This document shows positions 12,004 through 23,143 of a stretch of 64,000 bases of DNA, piece after piece (positions within the stretch are counted from its first letter, which is position 1; each line of letters begins with the position of its first letter). Location: contig JANEZZ010000476.1 in the NCBI GenBank assembly GCA_026122225.1, positions 62,001 through 126,000 of the forward strand. The letters are read 5' to 3'. Below the pieces are notes generated by a model that saw only the letters and a list, made by a program, of their open reading frames with translations, had not been told where the DNA came from and did no database searches. The stretch comes from Heloderma charlesbogerti. Its lineage: Eukaryota; Chordata; Lepidosauria; Squamata; Helodermatidae. A program made the position numbers and the translations under genes.

Positions 12004-12028
12004 CTGTAAAACAAGAAAAGGTGACAAG
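12004..12028 (-). promoter_or_regulatory. Candidate 3' splice site of the coding exon
   Basis: The minus strand reads CCTTTTCTTGTTTTACAG followed by GAGACTGGG: a pyrimidine tract plus CAG. The exon would begin at 12003, 79 nt before the proposed ATG. This is a strong match to the acceptor consensus and supports one or more upstream exons. Confidence 0.6.
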
Positions 12029-12042
12029 GCACATAAGTAAAT

Positions 12043-12290
12043 TAGTAGTAGTAGTAGTAGTAATTTCATTTCTATGCTGCCCAGTAGCTGAGCTCTCTGG
12101 GCGGTTCACAACAATTCACCAAAAAAGCACAACTACAACATTATAAACATTATGCAACATTACATAATACAACAATATAATAAAACATAACCTAAAAAAA
12201 TCACATACAGAATTTTAAAAAATTTAAATAGCTACAAACAATTTCAGTAAACACTACTTCATTCAGACGTTCGACCTGGGCTATTTACAA
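12043..12290 (-). mobile_element. LINE 3' end with (TAG)n/(ATT)n tail
   Basis: (TAG)n at 12045-12062 is followed by TTTCATTTCTATGCTGCCCA..GCTCTCTGGGCGGTTCACAA. In reverse this is the reptile LINE terminus that ends in an A/T-rich simple repeat. It lies just upstream of the splice acceptor, inside the presumed intron. Confidence 0.75.
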
Positions 12291-12779
12291 AGACTCAAGG
12301 TGGGTAAAAACATTTGTTCACCTGAACAATTTGCTGTTCACATCAGAGCCAGCTCCAGAAAGTGGCAAGGTTGGGCATTTGCCAGGGCCCCAAGACCAGC
12401 AGAGGGCCCACTGCTGTAACAGTGCTACCATTTCCATTTTGCACAGGGTATCGAAGAACATCGGATGCAGTCATAGACGTTCCACCTCTTCGGGGCTGGC
12501 GGGGGGCACTGAGGGTGCCATACCAGTAGGCTCCCAAAATCCTGAAGCCAGCACTGAACCAACATCAGTTGCCTTGGCATGTGAGCAGTCACATTTCAAA
12601 GAGCACTAATCTTGTCATCCACCACTACACATATTCTCACTCTTCATCCTAAAGCTACAGGAGTTCTATACCCAGGACCTGCCTCAGCTTTCTAAAGACA
12701 TGAATGGCAGACTTGAAGCTGCATGCTCTTTTTTCTAATCAGAGAGACATAGCGTAGTACTATAAATGTTGTGCATCCC

Positions 12780-13060
12780 ACCTACCCATTTTTCCTGGTT
12801 TAAAAGGCCATTGATCTCATTCACTTGTAACAACAACCCAGAATACAGGTTGGGTATGGGGTGTCATTGAATAATGAGTTAACCACGAACAACCCGGAGT
12901 TCACAACACAATGACAAACCATGGGTTCTCTTCCTGGGTTGTTTGTGGTTACCAGCCCATAGTTAAACCATAGTGCAGGGTTCGCATGTAACGACAATTC
13001 ATGATCCAACAACAACCCATACTCTGGCTTGTCATTATGTGCAAACCAGGCCAATGGCTC
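12780..13060. mobile_element. TIR element of the TTTGCACATGACAACCCA family
   Basis: The interior carries repeated AACAACCC and GGGTTGTT palindromes and ends GTCATTATGTGCAAACCAGGCC. GGCCATTG near 12809 and GGCCAATG near 13049 could be a 7/8 TSD. Same family as 868 and 7728. Confidence 0.55.
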
Positions 13061-13560
13061 TTTAAAGGAAATGGTGCAGCACTAGGAGAATAGAAGCATC
13101 AAGGGCAGCGGTAGGCTGAAAAATCAGTAGCAAGGCTGCGTTTGTTGGATAATAGGAACAACTCTGCATGCTTCCAGACACTAGGGTGCGACACTAGAGA
13201 ACGTGTTGTATCAACAGCTACTTCTCCTGTTCATCTACTTAGTTGTCCTGTAACTTGATCAGTTCCTTTCTCCTACTCCCTCCCTTTCCTCTTCTTCTTT
13301 GCCTCTGCAGCAGGCAACATATGCTTTCTTCCTGAGGGAAGGAAGGAACCATATCTCATACCTTCGCTTACTCATATTCACATACCCAGCTTTAGGGGAT
13401 GATTGCAGTTAAACAGTGTTAGATAGCCTTCTTTGACAATGCATATAAAAGCACTGATAAAGTAAGTTGATTTGAACTTCTTCCAAACTGGCTCTAGCCT
13501 GTCTTTATTCCCTCTAATACTAAATGCTGTGTTACCATGCTTTCTCTATATAAGACAACT

Positions 13561-15100
13561 CTGCTGTTGTTGTTGTTGTTGTTGTTGTTCAGTCGTTCAG
13601 TCGTGTCCGACTCTTCGTGACCCCATGGACCATAGCACGCCAGGCCTTCCTGTCCTGCGCTCTCTCCCGGAGCGTGCTCAAGTTCATATTCATTGCATTT
13701 GTGATGCTATCTAGACATCTCATCCTCTGCCGTCCCCTTCTCCTTTTGCCTTCAGTCTTTCCCAGCATCAGGGTCTTTTCCAGGGAGTTTTCTCTTCACA
13801 TTAGGTGGCCAAAATATTGGAGCTTCAGCTTCAGTATCTGTCCTTCCAATGAGCACTCAGGGTTGATTTCCTTTAGGATGGACTGATTTGACCTCCTTGC
13901 AGTCCAGGGGACTCGTAAGAGTCTTCTCCAGCACCACAGTTCGAAAGCATCAATTCTTCGGCGCTCAGCCTTCCTTATAGTCCAGCTCTCACAGCCATAC
14001 ATTACTACTGGGAAAACCATAGCTTTGATTAGACGGACCTTTGTCGGCAAGGTGATGTCTCTGCTTCTTACTATGCTGTCTAGGTTGGCCATAGCTTTCC
14101 TCCCAAGGAGCAAGCGTCTTTTAATTTCATGGCTACAGTCACCGTCTGCGGTGATCTTGGAGCCCAAGAAAGTAAAATCTGTCACTGCTTCCATTTCTTC
14201 CCCTTCTATATGCCAGGAAGTGATGGGGCCAGATGCCATGATCTTAGTTTTTTTAATGTTGAGTCTCAAACCAGCTTTTGCACTCTCCTCTTTCACCCTC
14301 AACAAGAGGCTCTTGAGATCCTCTTCGCTTTCTGCCATTAGGGTGGTATCGTCTGCATATCGGAGGTTGTTGATAATTCTCCCAGCAATCTTAATTCCGA
14401 CCTCTGATTCATCCAACCCGGCATTTCTCATGATGTACTCTGCATATAAGTTAAATAAGCAGGGTGACAATATGCAGCCTTGTCATACTCCTTTCCCAAT
14501 TTTGAAGCAATCAGTTGTTCCATGTCTGGTTCTTACTGTTGCTTCTTGACCCTCGTACAGATTTCTCAGGAGACAGGTAAGGTGGTCTGGTACTCCCATC
14601 TCTTTAAGAATTTGCCACAGTTTGTTGTGATCCACACAATCAAAGGCTTTAGCGTAGTCAATGAAGCAGAAATAGACGTTTTTCTGGAATTCTCTTGCTT
14701 TCTCCATGATGCAGCGAATGTTGGCGATTTGATCTCTAGTTCCTCTGCCTCTTCTAAACCCAGCTTGTACTTCCGGTAGTTCTCGGTTCGCATACTGCTG
14801 AAGCCTAGCTTGTAGGATTTTGAGCATCACCTTGCTGGCATGTGAAATGAGCGCAATTGTGCGGTAGTTTGAACACTCTTTGGCGTTGCCCTTCTTTGGA
14901 ATTGGAATGTAAACTGACCTTTTCCAGTCTTGTGGCCACTGTTGAGTGTACCAAATTTGTTGGCATATTGAATGCAGCACTTTAACAGCATCATCTTTTA
15001 GGATTTTAAATAGCTCGGCTGGAATACTGTCATCTCCGCTAGCTTTGTTGTTACTAGTGCTTCCTAAGGCCCACTTGACTTCACTCTCTAGGATAAATTT
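13561..15100 (-). mobile_element. BovB (RTE) LINE, 5'-truncated, minus strand
   Basis: The plus strand begins with (TTG)n at 13564-13590, which is the 3' tail of an inverted BovB, followed by the hallmark TCAGTCGTGTCCGACTCTTC. The body encodes the RTE reverse transcriptase. Similarity is lost near 15100, so this copy retains roughly the 3' half. Shorter copies in the same orientation are at 35360-35626 and 56698-56926, and they look very similar to this one. Confidence 0.95.
13796..15097 (-). pseudogene. BovB reverse transcriptase remnant (one in-frame stop)
   Basis: On the minus strand the reading frame runs from about 15097 through SGDDSIPAELFK, the FIDYAKAFD core (near 14660) and LRYADDTTL (the YADD catalytic motif, near 14360), then on to the FELWCWRRLLRVPW region and the C-terminal EGQILKLKLQYFGHLM. 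It is interrupted once by TGA at 14485-14483, where the family has Arg; CGA to TGA is the expected CpG decay. Both halves are in the same frame, so damage is light. The N-terminal endonuclease region is absent. Confidence 0.9.
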
Positions 15101-15780
15101 GCTCTTTCACATGCTACTTGAATAATTTCTCACATTCCATTTCTGATCAGTCTGAGAACTGAAACTGCATGTGTATATTGCTTGCTATAATGGTTCACCG
15201 TGAAATGGCTACTCACCTGCTAGGGTGATGGCTGATACATTGCCAAAAAAGAGACACCAATTTGCATAAATTTTGCATATGCAGATTTTTAGAAATAATG
15301 GCACATTTATAAATAATAACTGTAAGTCAAATCAGAGGCGAACAAGGTTTTTTTCTGTCAAGGGATGCATTCCATCGGGGGTAACATTGGAGGCTGTGCG
15401 TTGGCAGTGGGCAGGACCAGAGCTAAAAGTGGATGGATCACCCTTTCTCTCTTCCTGTCACCCCCTTTTCTCTCACTCCCTGTTTCTTCCTGTCCAGCAG
15501 GCTGCCAGGGAAGGGAGAGATTGTTCTTGCTAGAGGTTTGAAGTAACATAGAGGGAAAGCTTTTGAAATTAGGCTGAGGGCCACATGAAAGGAGGCTAAG
15601 AGCTGCAGGCTGCCCACCCCCAATTTCAATAAAAATGTCATGCATCTCACCAGGTGCTAATTGTTGATGGGCAACTTCAAGGCCCCTGTTCTCCCTTCTA
15701 TCTTTGGACTAGACAGCCCTTCAAACTACAGACTGCCCCCTGTATAGTCTGGGACACATGGCACCATACAACCTACCCAC
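15101..15780. other. Unassigned DNA with an old hAT fragment
   Basis: Unique-looking sequence. Positions 15700-15770 (GACAGCCCTTCAAAC..GGGACACATGGCAC) resemble the GGTGGCCA hAT family. Confidence 0.4.
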
Positions 15781-15948
15781 CCTCTCAACAGACTGGTTCA
15801 TGACTGGTTGATGATCTCTTTGCTTTGACAGATTTCCTTGAAAATAGCAAATTTTACCTGTGACTAGCACAAAAGCCACTGGACCTAACTGCCTGAAAAT
15901 AGGCAGGTTCAATCAGCTCCATAGGGGCTACCAGGTCTCCAAATGTCA

Positions 15949-16031
<83 letters not shown>

Positions 16032-16090
16032 GGCTGTTTCTGTTTTCCAATGCAAATCAATGGAAAAGTGTAAAAAAAATGGCAGTTAGG
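15781..16090. repeat. Second copy of the ~166-bp unit repeat, with (TA)n(CA)n
   Basis: CTTTGCTTTGACAGATTTCC..ACCTG..CTGCCTGAAAATAGGCAGG matches the unit at 162-430. A compound (TA)n(CA)n microsatellite spans 15953-16027. Confidence 0.65.
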
Positions 16091-16332
16091 ACAGCTCAAA
16101 AGATCTGAGGACAGCTCAAACAAAGATCCGGGGCCCATGCCCAGGTGGGCCATTCTCTAACAACACCCCTGGTGAGCATGTTCTTCTGAACTCTTGATCA
16201 GGCTGAGTGTTAAGCAAAACTGGGTGATGGGGGAGTGGGGAGAAGAAAGCTGGCATGATGTTGAAGCTAAAAAGTCTGCAGTTGTAATTGTCTAAGATGG
16301 AGTCTGGAAAGAGACCTGCAGATTTAGGACTC

Positions 16333-16334
<2 letters not shown>

Positions 16335-16363
<29 letters not shown>
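16335..16363. repeat. (TC)n microsatellite
   Basis: A clean CT dinucleotide run of about 29 bp. Confidence 0.95.
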
Positions 16364-16497
16364 CAGAAGTACTCCCAGGTAAGTGTGTATAGAATTTCAG
16401 CCTAAACAGAATTTGCCTTTTGGGGGTGCTAATATGACAGATTGAAACAAGTCTGTTGGGATAAAGAAACAATCATGGCAGATACACACACACACAC

Positions 16498-16920
16498 ACG
16501 GGATGTCGGAAAAATCCTCAATGGAACCCAATGAGTTTGGATTTTGATGAGTCTGGCTGGTGAATTCCACAGCAGACTGGCCTTCCCCCTGTCAGGTGGA
16601 TTCTGTGGACTTGCAGACCATTTTTCTAACATTCCCAATTTTGCTCAAATTTTGTCATAGAAAAATATGAAAAAATATATTTAAAAAAACAGCCAATAAT
16701 GTGCATTTCCCCATAGCCTAAAGTGTGAGAATGCACATTTGGGGGGACTTTGGGGATTGGGGGAGAATTTGTGCATTTTCACACATGTGCATTTGCGCAA
16801 ATGTAAAAATTCAGAACCTAAAAAAAATTCAATTTCACCAATGGGCAGAAGATGGAACAAAAGGTACCTGACAATCCACAAAACACAGACATAACAGGTT
16901 TTACACAATCCATACATTGC
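16498..16920. mobile_element. Relative of the TAGGGATG hAT family
   Basis: It starts next to a (CA)n run with GGGATGTCGGAAAAATCC..CAATGGAACCCAATGAG. This matches the reverse of the right end of the element at 19253-19595, including GTGGATTCTGTGGACTTG. Its other end lies in the palindrome at 16833-17020. Confidence 0.6.
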
Positions 16921-17020
16921 ATATATATAGGATGTATGGACTGTGTAAAACCTGTTCTGTCTGTGTTTTGTGGATTGTCAGGTGCCTTTCTTTCCATTAT
17001 CTGCCCATTGGTGAAATCGA
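16833..17020. repeat. Inverted repeat, ~88-bp arms, two hAT ends head to head
   Basis: AATTTCACCAATGGGCAGA..ACAATCCACAAAACACAGAC (left) is mirrored by GTCTGTGTTTTGTGGATTGT..TCTGCCCATTGGTGAAAT (right), around an AT-rich centre near 16917-16928. The arm matches the left end of the element at 19253, so this looks like two TAGGGATG-family termini abutting. Confidence 0.75.
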
Positions 17021-17032
17021 ATTATATACATA

Positions 17033-17058
17033 CTGTGTGTGTGTGTGTGTGTGTATAT

Positions 17059-17099
<41 letters not shown>
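17033..17099. repeat. Compound (TG)n / (AC)n / (AG)n microsatellite
   Basis: A TG run, then TATATACACACACA, then an AG run of about 30 bp. Confidence 0.95.
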
Positions 17100-17101
<2 letters not shown>

Positions 17102-17899
17102 AGTCCTCAACTCTAAGCAAAGAACACAGAGTCCTTGAGAAGCAGGTAAAAGAAGTAAAAAAGAAATTAGGTAGTATTCTCAAATTTGGAGGTTAATTTT
17201 AGGTGGTACATTGGATACAGAGTCAAGAAAAGCCAAACTGAGTAGCATTACCTAGTGGTTGGAGAGTAAAGTACCCCAAAATAAAGTCCCATCTCAAAGT
17301 GATAGAAAATCATCTCCCTCCAGTTTAAAGATCCCTTCTTCCGTTCCTTATTGCTATCCAATAAAGCAGCCAACTCATTAAAGAAGCATGATTGACTGAA
17401 TTGGGTCAGGAAGAAAGGTGCTATTCTGAAAGTCATTGGAAAGGATATTCAAATAATGATGACTGAGAGTTTGGGTCACCTTGTTAAGATTCACATCACC
17501 CCAAATATTTGCATGAAATGTTGATACCACATAATTTTTCATCCATATAGAATACAATGGGGTGTGTGTGATAGAGTATGTACAGCAAAGGTGTAGAATA
17601 ATAGGGGGGGCAGATTCCCCGCAAGCTCACTGTAGGCCAGATGACACCACCTACATAATTGCCCCACTCATTTCAGCCTTTCTCCTTGCTAGGAGCGGCA
17701 TGGAGAAAGGGACAGGGCCAATACTGGGATGAGCAGCTCCTTGTGGTCATGTGTCCTCTTTTACAGAGGACTGTCCCCTATTTTGAAGGTGTCCCATATC
17801 TGAAGGGCTATCCTGTTCAAGCCTGACATAAAGATAAAGAACAACTGCCTCACTTCATTTGGTGGGGAGACTTGGATCAGGGCCTCTGAGGAGGATGTT
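17100..17899. other. No gene recognised; hAT fragment at 17740-17830
   Basis: Unique-looking sequence. Positions 17740-17830 (GTGTCCTCTTTTACAGAGGACTG) belong to the GGTGGCCA hAT family. Confidence 0.4.
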
Positions 17900-19150
17900 G
17901 GGGTTTGTTTATTTGTTTGTTTATTTGTTCCATTTCTATACCTCCCAATAGCTGAAGCTCTCAGGGCGGTTCACAATATTTATTTATGTATTTATTTATT
18001 TATTTATATAAAATTGTATATAAATTGATTGATTGATTATTTATTTAATCAATGTATAGGCCAGTTGACTTAATATAAAAAGACATCTTGAAGTGGTTTG
18101 CAACATATAAGTATAAAATGCAAAATGTCCACAGTTAAAATGTTTAAAAGCAGAATACAAAATGTGTCAGTTAAAAAAACATTTAAAAAAATCTCAATTA
18201 AAACATTTAAAATCTAGGGATGGACGAAAGTCCCTTACCTGGTCCCGCAGCTTGCTTCGCGGTGGGGGGGAGGCGCTCCGTCCCTCCCGCCGAAATTCTG
18301 GGCTGGGTGGAAGGCGCCCCATCCCTCCCTGCTGAAATTCTGGCTGGGGGGGAGGTGCCCCGTCCCTCCGGCCGAAATTCTGGCTGGGGGGAGGCACCCT
18401 GTCCCTCCGGCCGCGAATCTTGTCTCCTGCTGGGACGCAAATGGCGGCGGCCGTAGCCTCCGCCGTTTGCATCCCTGCAGTCAGCTGTGATAGGCTACGT
18501 AAATGTTTACGTAGCCTATCACGGCTGACTTTGGAGGGGGGGGGAAGCATGTACGCAAATGGGCACCGCCATTTGCGTTCCTTATTTGGGCACGTGTAGT
18601 CTACGTAAACATTTATGTAGACTACGGCGAAAATAAGGGCAATGCTGTTTGCATAAGCGCATTTGCATAAGCGCTTTTTTCCCCCCCCAAAGTCAGCCGT
18701 GATAGGCTACGTAAACATTTACGTAGCCTATCACAGTGTTTTTTGAAAATCTATCCATGATAGGCTACATAAATTTTTACGTAGCCTATCACGTTTGTTG
18801 TTGTTGTTGTTGTTTTACTTGGAAATGGTGGTGGCGGCAGCCGGTCGGAAGACCGGCCACCACCGCCGAACCGCCGCCGGGAGCCGCCGCCGCCAGGGAC
18901 ATTCGACAAAGGTGAGTCCCATCCTGGGGGGGGAAGGGGGGGCGGACCGTTTCTCCATCAATTTCGGGGGGCCGAATGCGTTGGCATTCGGCCTCCTGGA
19001 GATTTGTGGAGAAACTCTCTGACATCCCTATTAAAATCAGAGAACTGAAACCAATGAACTGGGCAGCACAATCAGTCTGAGAAGGCCTGGGTGAAAAGAC
19101 AGGTCTTTAAGTAGCATCTAAAACATGCCACGATCGAGGAGGAGGAAGAA
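17900..19150 (-). mobile_element. LINE 3' end, interrupted by a hAT element
   Basis: TTTGTTTATTTG..TTCCATTTCTATACCTCCCA..AGCTCTCAGGGCGGTTCACA is the minus-strand LINE terminus. The LINE continues at 19031 with AGGCCTGGGTGAAAAGACAGG after the insertion at 18215-19030. The insertion's TSD (TTAAAATC) is LINE sequence. Confidence 0.7.
18215..19030. mobile_element. TAGGGATG hAT-like foldback element, copy A (816 bp)
   Basis: It begins TAGGGATGGACGAAAGTCCC and ends CTCTCTGACATCCCTA. The flanking octamer TTAAAATC is identical on both sides (18207-18214 and 19031-19038), a perfect 8-bp TSD as in hAT. The left part carries about four degenerate ~50-bp tandem units (CCGTCCCTCC..GAAATTCTGG). The interior is a chain of hairpins including GTGATAGGCTACGTAAA/TTTACGTAGCCTATCAC twice. 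The right part has a GC-rich hairpin (GGTCGGAAGACCGGCC) and a GGCCGAATGC/GCATTCGGCC stem. Outward splice-donor-like motifs occur at both ends (minus, near 18238; plus AAAG|GTGAGT at 18908-18917). No transposase ORF, so non-autonomous. Confidence 0.9.
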
Positions 19151-19252
19151 TGTGGTCCAGGAGAGAATTCTTGGGAGAAGTGTCTTCCAAAAGTCAGTTG
19201 TCTATATGGGAGATATAGGGATAGAAGGGCACAGTGGGAAATGCAGTACAGG

Positions 19253-19595
19253 TAGGGATGTACAGATTTTGTTAAATCTGTTCCATCTGTGTTTTGCAGA
19301 TAGTCAGGCATCTTTTGTTCCATCATCTGCCCATTGTCAGACTCAGATTTTTTTTTTTAAGGGATGTACAAATATTTTGTTCCACTTGGGCAAATGCACA
19401 TTCGTGCTAGTGCGTATTAGCACAAGTGTGATTTTGCACAAATCCCCCCCCCCCAGTAAAAAAAAAAAAAACAGTTTACAAGTCCACAGAATCCACACAA
19501 CTCCAGAAAACTCAATCCCACTGCAGAATATGTAGGTCAGATTCATAGAAATCTGAACTCATTTGAGTCCATTGCAGATTTCTCTGACATCCCTA
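19253..19595. mobile_element. Smaller relative of the TAGGGATG family (343 bp)
   Basis: It begins TAGGGATGTACAGATTTTG and ends TTTCTCTGACATCCCTA. The flanking octamers AGTACAGG and GGTACAAC share 5 of 8 bases, so the TSD is uncertain. The right end contains the AATGGACTCAAATGAG-type hairpin segment found at the type-II ends of the larger copies. Confidence 0.7.
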
Positions 19596-20339
19596 GGTAC
19601 AACCCAGGCATCCACTATCAGAGCCAAGAGCCAATATAATTGCAATTCCCTGGCCAAAATCAGCCAACAAACAAGCTGTTACTAGCAGAAGCAAAATAAA
19701 TTATGGAAAGAAGCAAATAGAGGCAATGAGGAACCGTGCCTAATTCCCACAGTATATGCAAGTCATAAAATTCAGTTTTTCTCAGTGAAGAACTGGGATT
19801 CCTTTGGCACATATTTTAAATGCAGAAGATACACAAATAAAGAGAAAGCTATATGTCAATAGTTCCCCAGTGCTCACATCAGGTTACAGTTAGGTTAGCT
19901 TTCCGAGAACACTAATTGCTTTTCCAAGGGCATATATGGAAATATCTATCTATGAAAGCCAGTTCCCAACACTCTCCCCCATTTCTGTCACACTCAAATA
20001 TGACCAAGAGACAGAACCCAGGACAGGGTTAAGCACCCAACTGCTGTCCCCAAGTATGTTTCACTTACATACATACATTTCATTTCACTTTCTCCCATAT
20101 AAATGAATGGCTGCCATTCATTCCTACAGCGAAGAAGTAAAGTATTGCATTTGGGACACCATTATGGTGATGGTAAAACACTTCCCTCAAGCCCTGACCC
20201 TGGATGGCTCAGCTCCAAGTGACAGAGGCACCGTGGGAGCTTACAATGTGTCTTTGGGCACAGGGGGAGATGAGACGAGAAACAGGGCTATTCCACCAAC
20301 TGTACTGAATGGGCTCCCTCATAAAGGCTCCTCCTTTCT
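19596..20339. other. No feature recognised
   Basis: Unique-looking sequence. From about 20210 it is similar to the segment after 21227 and to 30500-30640 (older LINE sequence). Confidence 0.4.
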
Positions 20340-21226
20340 CAGGGCTGGCCCTGCTGTTATGGATGCTAAGCCTGCCCCCCCACACTGAGGAATGGGGCAG
20401 CAGAGACTCTCTGTGCAATCCACAAACTCTTTATTCAGCTAATAGCACTTCTTCACCTCTGAAGTGACTACAAAGGCTTAGAGCTGTCCTCTAGGCCTAA
20501 TCTGCAAAGTAAATCTTTTGGTAAGAGAGCTACTGAAAGCAGGTGAGTTGCCTTTCAACTCCGGACAGGTTTCCCGCCATGCTTGGCTGGCTTTTCTGAG
20601 CTCCTGCCTTCAGGGAGTATCCTCCGGACCCAACTCCGGACAAGCAGCCCATCTACTGTGACACCTCCCACCTCCTCCTCTCAATTCCGCCCCCTTAACT
20701 TGGTGGCAAGTTCTGGCATCTGTCCATCCTGATGCTCCCTCCCCCTCTGACAAAGCTTGAGTTCCCATGAAGAAAAGAGAAGATAGCCTCTGAGCCTAGC
20801 GCTCCTCCTCGACAAGCCCCTAAGAAAGTTCTTCACTGGCTCTCAGAAAGAATTTCCACCCCCAGACTTGGTCTCTACTAGGCTTCTTCTAACTCCGTCT
20901 CTGAATCGAAATCAAAATCTGAAACCCAAACAAAAAGCTGAAGCTCAGTCCAGACACCTGCCATTAGGCAGAGTAAAGCAGTCACTTCCGGCTGCAGATG
21001 TCGGGAGGTGGCAGCAAGATGTTGGAGGAGACAGCAGCGTGCCATGCAGCTTATTCTGCACCTCCTGCATTAGCCTGCTGCCTTCATGTGCCGTGGAGGA
21101 TGCAGTCCCTCGTCAGTGCTGAAGACAGATTTGTCTGCCAATCCAGTTGGCTTTTGTCCACGGAATGGGAGGGGGGCACCATCTTGTCATTCGCCTCCAG
21201 TAGCAAAATGTCTTGGGCTGCCCCTG
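20340..21226. mobile_element. hAT-like MITE (CAGGGCTGGCCC) split by an LTR
   Basis: It starts CAGGGCTGGCCCTGC and ends AAATGTCTTGGGCTGCCCCTG. The flanks TCCTTTCT and TCCTTCCT agree at 7 of 8. Removing the LTR and its TSD leaves about 280 bp, matching the intact 269-bp copy at 9841. Confidence 0.8.
20355..20956 (-). mobile_element. Solo LTR, 602 bp, inside the hAT element
   Basis: It begins TGTTATGG and ends GTCCAGACA (TG...CA). The 5-bp TSD CCTGC is present at 20350-20354 and 20957-20961. A minus-strand AATAAA lies at 20435-20430, 75 bp from the 3' end in that orientation, so the LTR probably reads on the minus strand. No internal retroviral or Ty3/gypsy genes remain. Confidence 0.85.
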
Positions 21227-21505
21227 TCCTTCCTCAGTTGTCACCGCCACTAGCCATTCCAACAGGCTGCGCAGAGGGAAATGAGAAGGGGAGCAGGGCC
21301 ATTCCACCAGCCCTGTAGAAAGACAACTGGATGTTTTTCCTCCTCCCTTCCCCTCCCCTTTTCCTTGTATGTATCCTTACATCTTTTTAGATTGTAAGCC
21401 CTTGGGTAGGGGTGATCTTGTTTTAGTGATTGTGTGTAAGCTGCTCCAGGACCTTTTTGGCAAAGGACTGGGATAAAAAATACTTTAAATAAATAATAAT
21501 ACAAA
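21227..21505 (+). mobile_element. LINE 3' end with AAATAAATAATAAT tail
   Basis: ATTGTAAGCCCTTGGG..GATCTTGTTTTAGTGATTGTG..GGATAAAAAATAC followed by an A/T-rich tail is a typical LINE 3' terminus. The minus-strand copy at 30375-30660 matches. Confidence 0.6.
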
Positions 21506-22093
21506 AATAAAGTGTACTAGACCACAGTGAGGTCCTTGCAAATACAGGCCTTCCTTCAACATGCCCCCCCTCCATCATAACTCCTTTTATGGATAAATTC
21601 TGCCATACATAGACTAAATGTGCCTGCTGGCTTCAGCCCTGATGTCATGTTCTCCACTGGTCCCTGGACCCTGGTACATACATGTTCAGCACAATGTCTA
21701 AAAGAGAAGCTTCTACACATACAGCTGTAGAGAGATGAGTTCTCACATCATTAGGAACATGGAGTGAATAGAGTTCCTGTCTGCATGAAAAGCCTATGCA
21801 CATACAACTGGGTGTAAGGAGTAGGTTCCCCTTTTTAGACATCATGCTGAAGGCACAGACATCAGGGGTTGAGATCAGTGGGGACAAGGGATGTTGGGAA
21901 CGGGGCCAGCATCTTCTGTGTATCACAGACTAAACACATGGAGATGACCACCTGCCAGGGGTTATAACGAGGGGAGATTCATCATGCCACAAAGTAAACA
22001 GGCAGCCCTGCTTAATAAACAAGGGTGCTGTTGATTCCACAAAGATCTCCCCAGGAAGCAGGGGACACTCAACCAGCTGCACTGGAACCTAAA
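21506..22093. other. No feature recognised
   Basis: Unique-looking sequence without exon-like ORFs. Confidence 0.4.
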
Positions 22094-22290
22094 CTCTGCT
22101 GGATTGGACCAAAAGTTGATCTAGTCCAGCCTCCTATGATTTCCTATGGTGGCAAACCAGATGCCTCTGGGAAGTCCACAAGGAAGGCAAGAAGGCAATG
22201 GCCTCCTCCCACTGTTGTTCCCACAGAAACAGGTATTCAGAGGCATACATTTCAGCCATACGACCCCAGGCCTCAGTGGCCAATTTGCCT
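22094..22290 (-). mobile_element. CR1 LINE 3' end, diverged
   Basis: TGCTGGATTGGACCAAAAGTTGATCTAGTCCAGCCTCCT is the inverted CR1 terminus (compare 6028 and 27700). It continues through a diverged GCAAACCAGATGCCTCTGG segment. Confidence 0.7.
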
Positions 22291-22836
22291 GTGTGCCCAC
22301 TAGTCAGAAAGAATGCAACAAATAGATTGTCAAAGCACAGCAAGCACAGATGTAACACTCCTTGCTGGCTATACTTATGCTCCTGCAATGCTAGTGCCCT
22401 GGGAGGCCTCATCCATTAGCTCCATGACAGCCATCTTTGTCACTTTCTCAACTGGGCTTTGCCTTATTTGGTTGGAATAATATTTCACCGTGATTATCAA
22501 GACTTGAGTGGCTAGTAGCCTCCAGATCTATAGCGATTATTAGGTTAGGTTATGGAGCAACCCTTTGCCCTGCTTGACAAGGTGGTAATGGGGAGAACAT
22601 CCTCTGGAAAGATTTATGAGCACAGATTGTGTAATGTAGAATTCTCACATTATTTAGGTTTTGAGTGGTACATGGGGCAGTGATATACCCTCTCACAGCT
22701 ACACTTACCAGGCAACATCTCACCCTTCTTTTACTTCTAGCAGAGGTTGACATATTGCCTGTAATTTAAATGGAACTAAAGGCCATCATGCAGGAAGCTG
22801 GAAATGATTCTTCCCCCTCCCTCTCCACCAGCCTAC

Positions 22837-23143
22837 TAGGGTGGCCATGTGTCCTGCCTCATAGAGGACTGTCCATTGTTTCTAAGTCTGCTTTAAAGAT
22901 CAGGATTCAGGACACACAAGAAGGGAGATGAAGGGCAATTTTAAGGTCCCTCAAGAGTTAGCACCAGAACAGCAGACTAAGCAGGCAGACAAGTCACTTT
23001 CAGTGAGATGGATTATGTTTCTATTTAAATTACAACAATTCTTTCTAAATTTGCACATATATATGCATTATGCATATTAGCATAAGTTATGCAAATACCT
23101 ATCACAAAAAAGAACATCAAAGAGGATGGAAGTGGCCACCCTG
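22837..23143. mobile_element. hAT-like element, GGTGGCCA termini, 307 bp
   Basis: It starts TAGGGTGGCCATGTGTCC and ends AAGTGGCCACCCTG. The flanks CAGCCTAC and CAGTTTAC agree at 6 of 8, a degraded 8-bp TSD. It includes AGAGGACTGTCC, shared with fragments at 4850, 15700 and 17740. Confidence 0.75.

Noticed and set aside
14025..14549. 174-codon plus-strand ORF
   Set aside because: It is the antisense shadow of the BovB reverse transcriptase reading frame.
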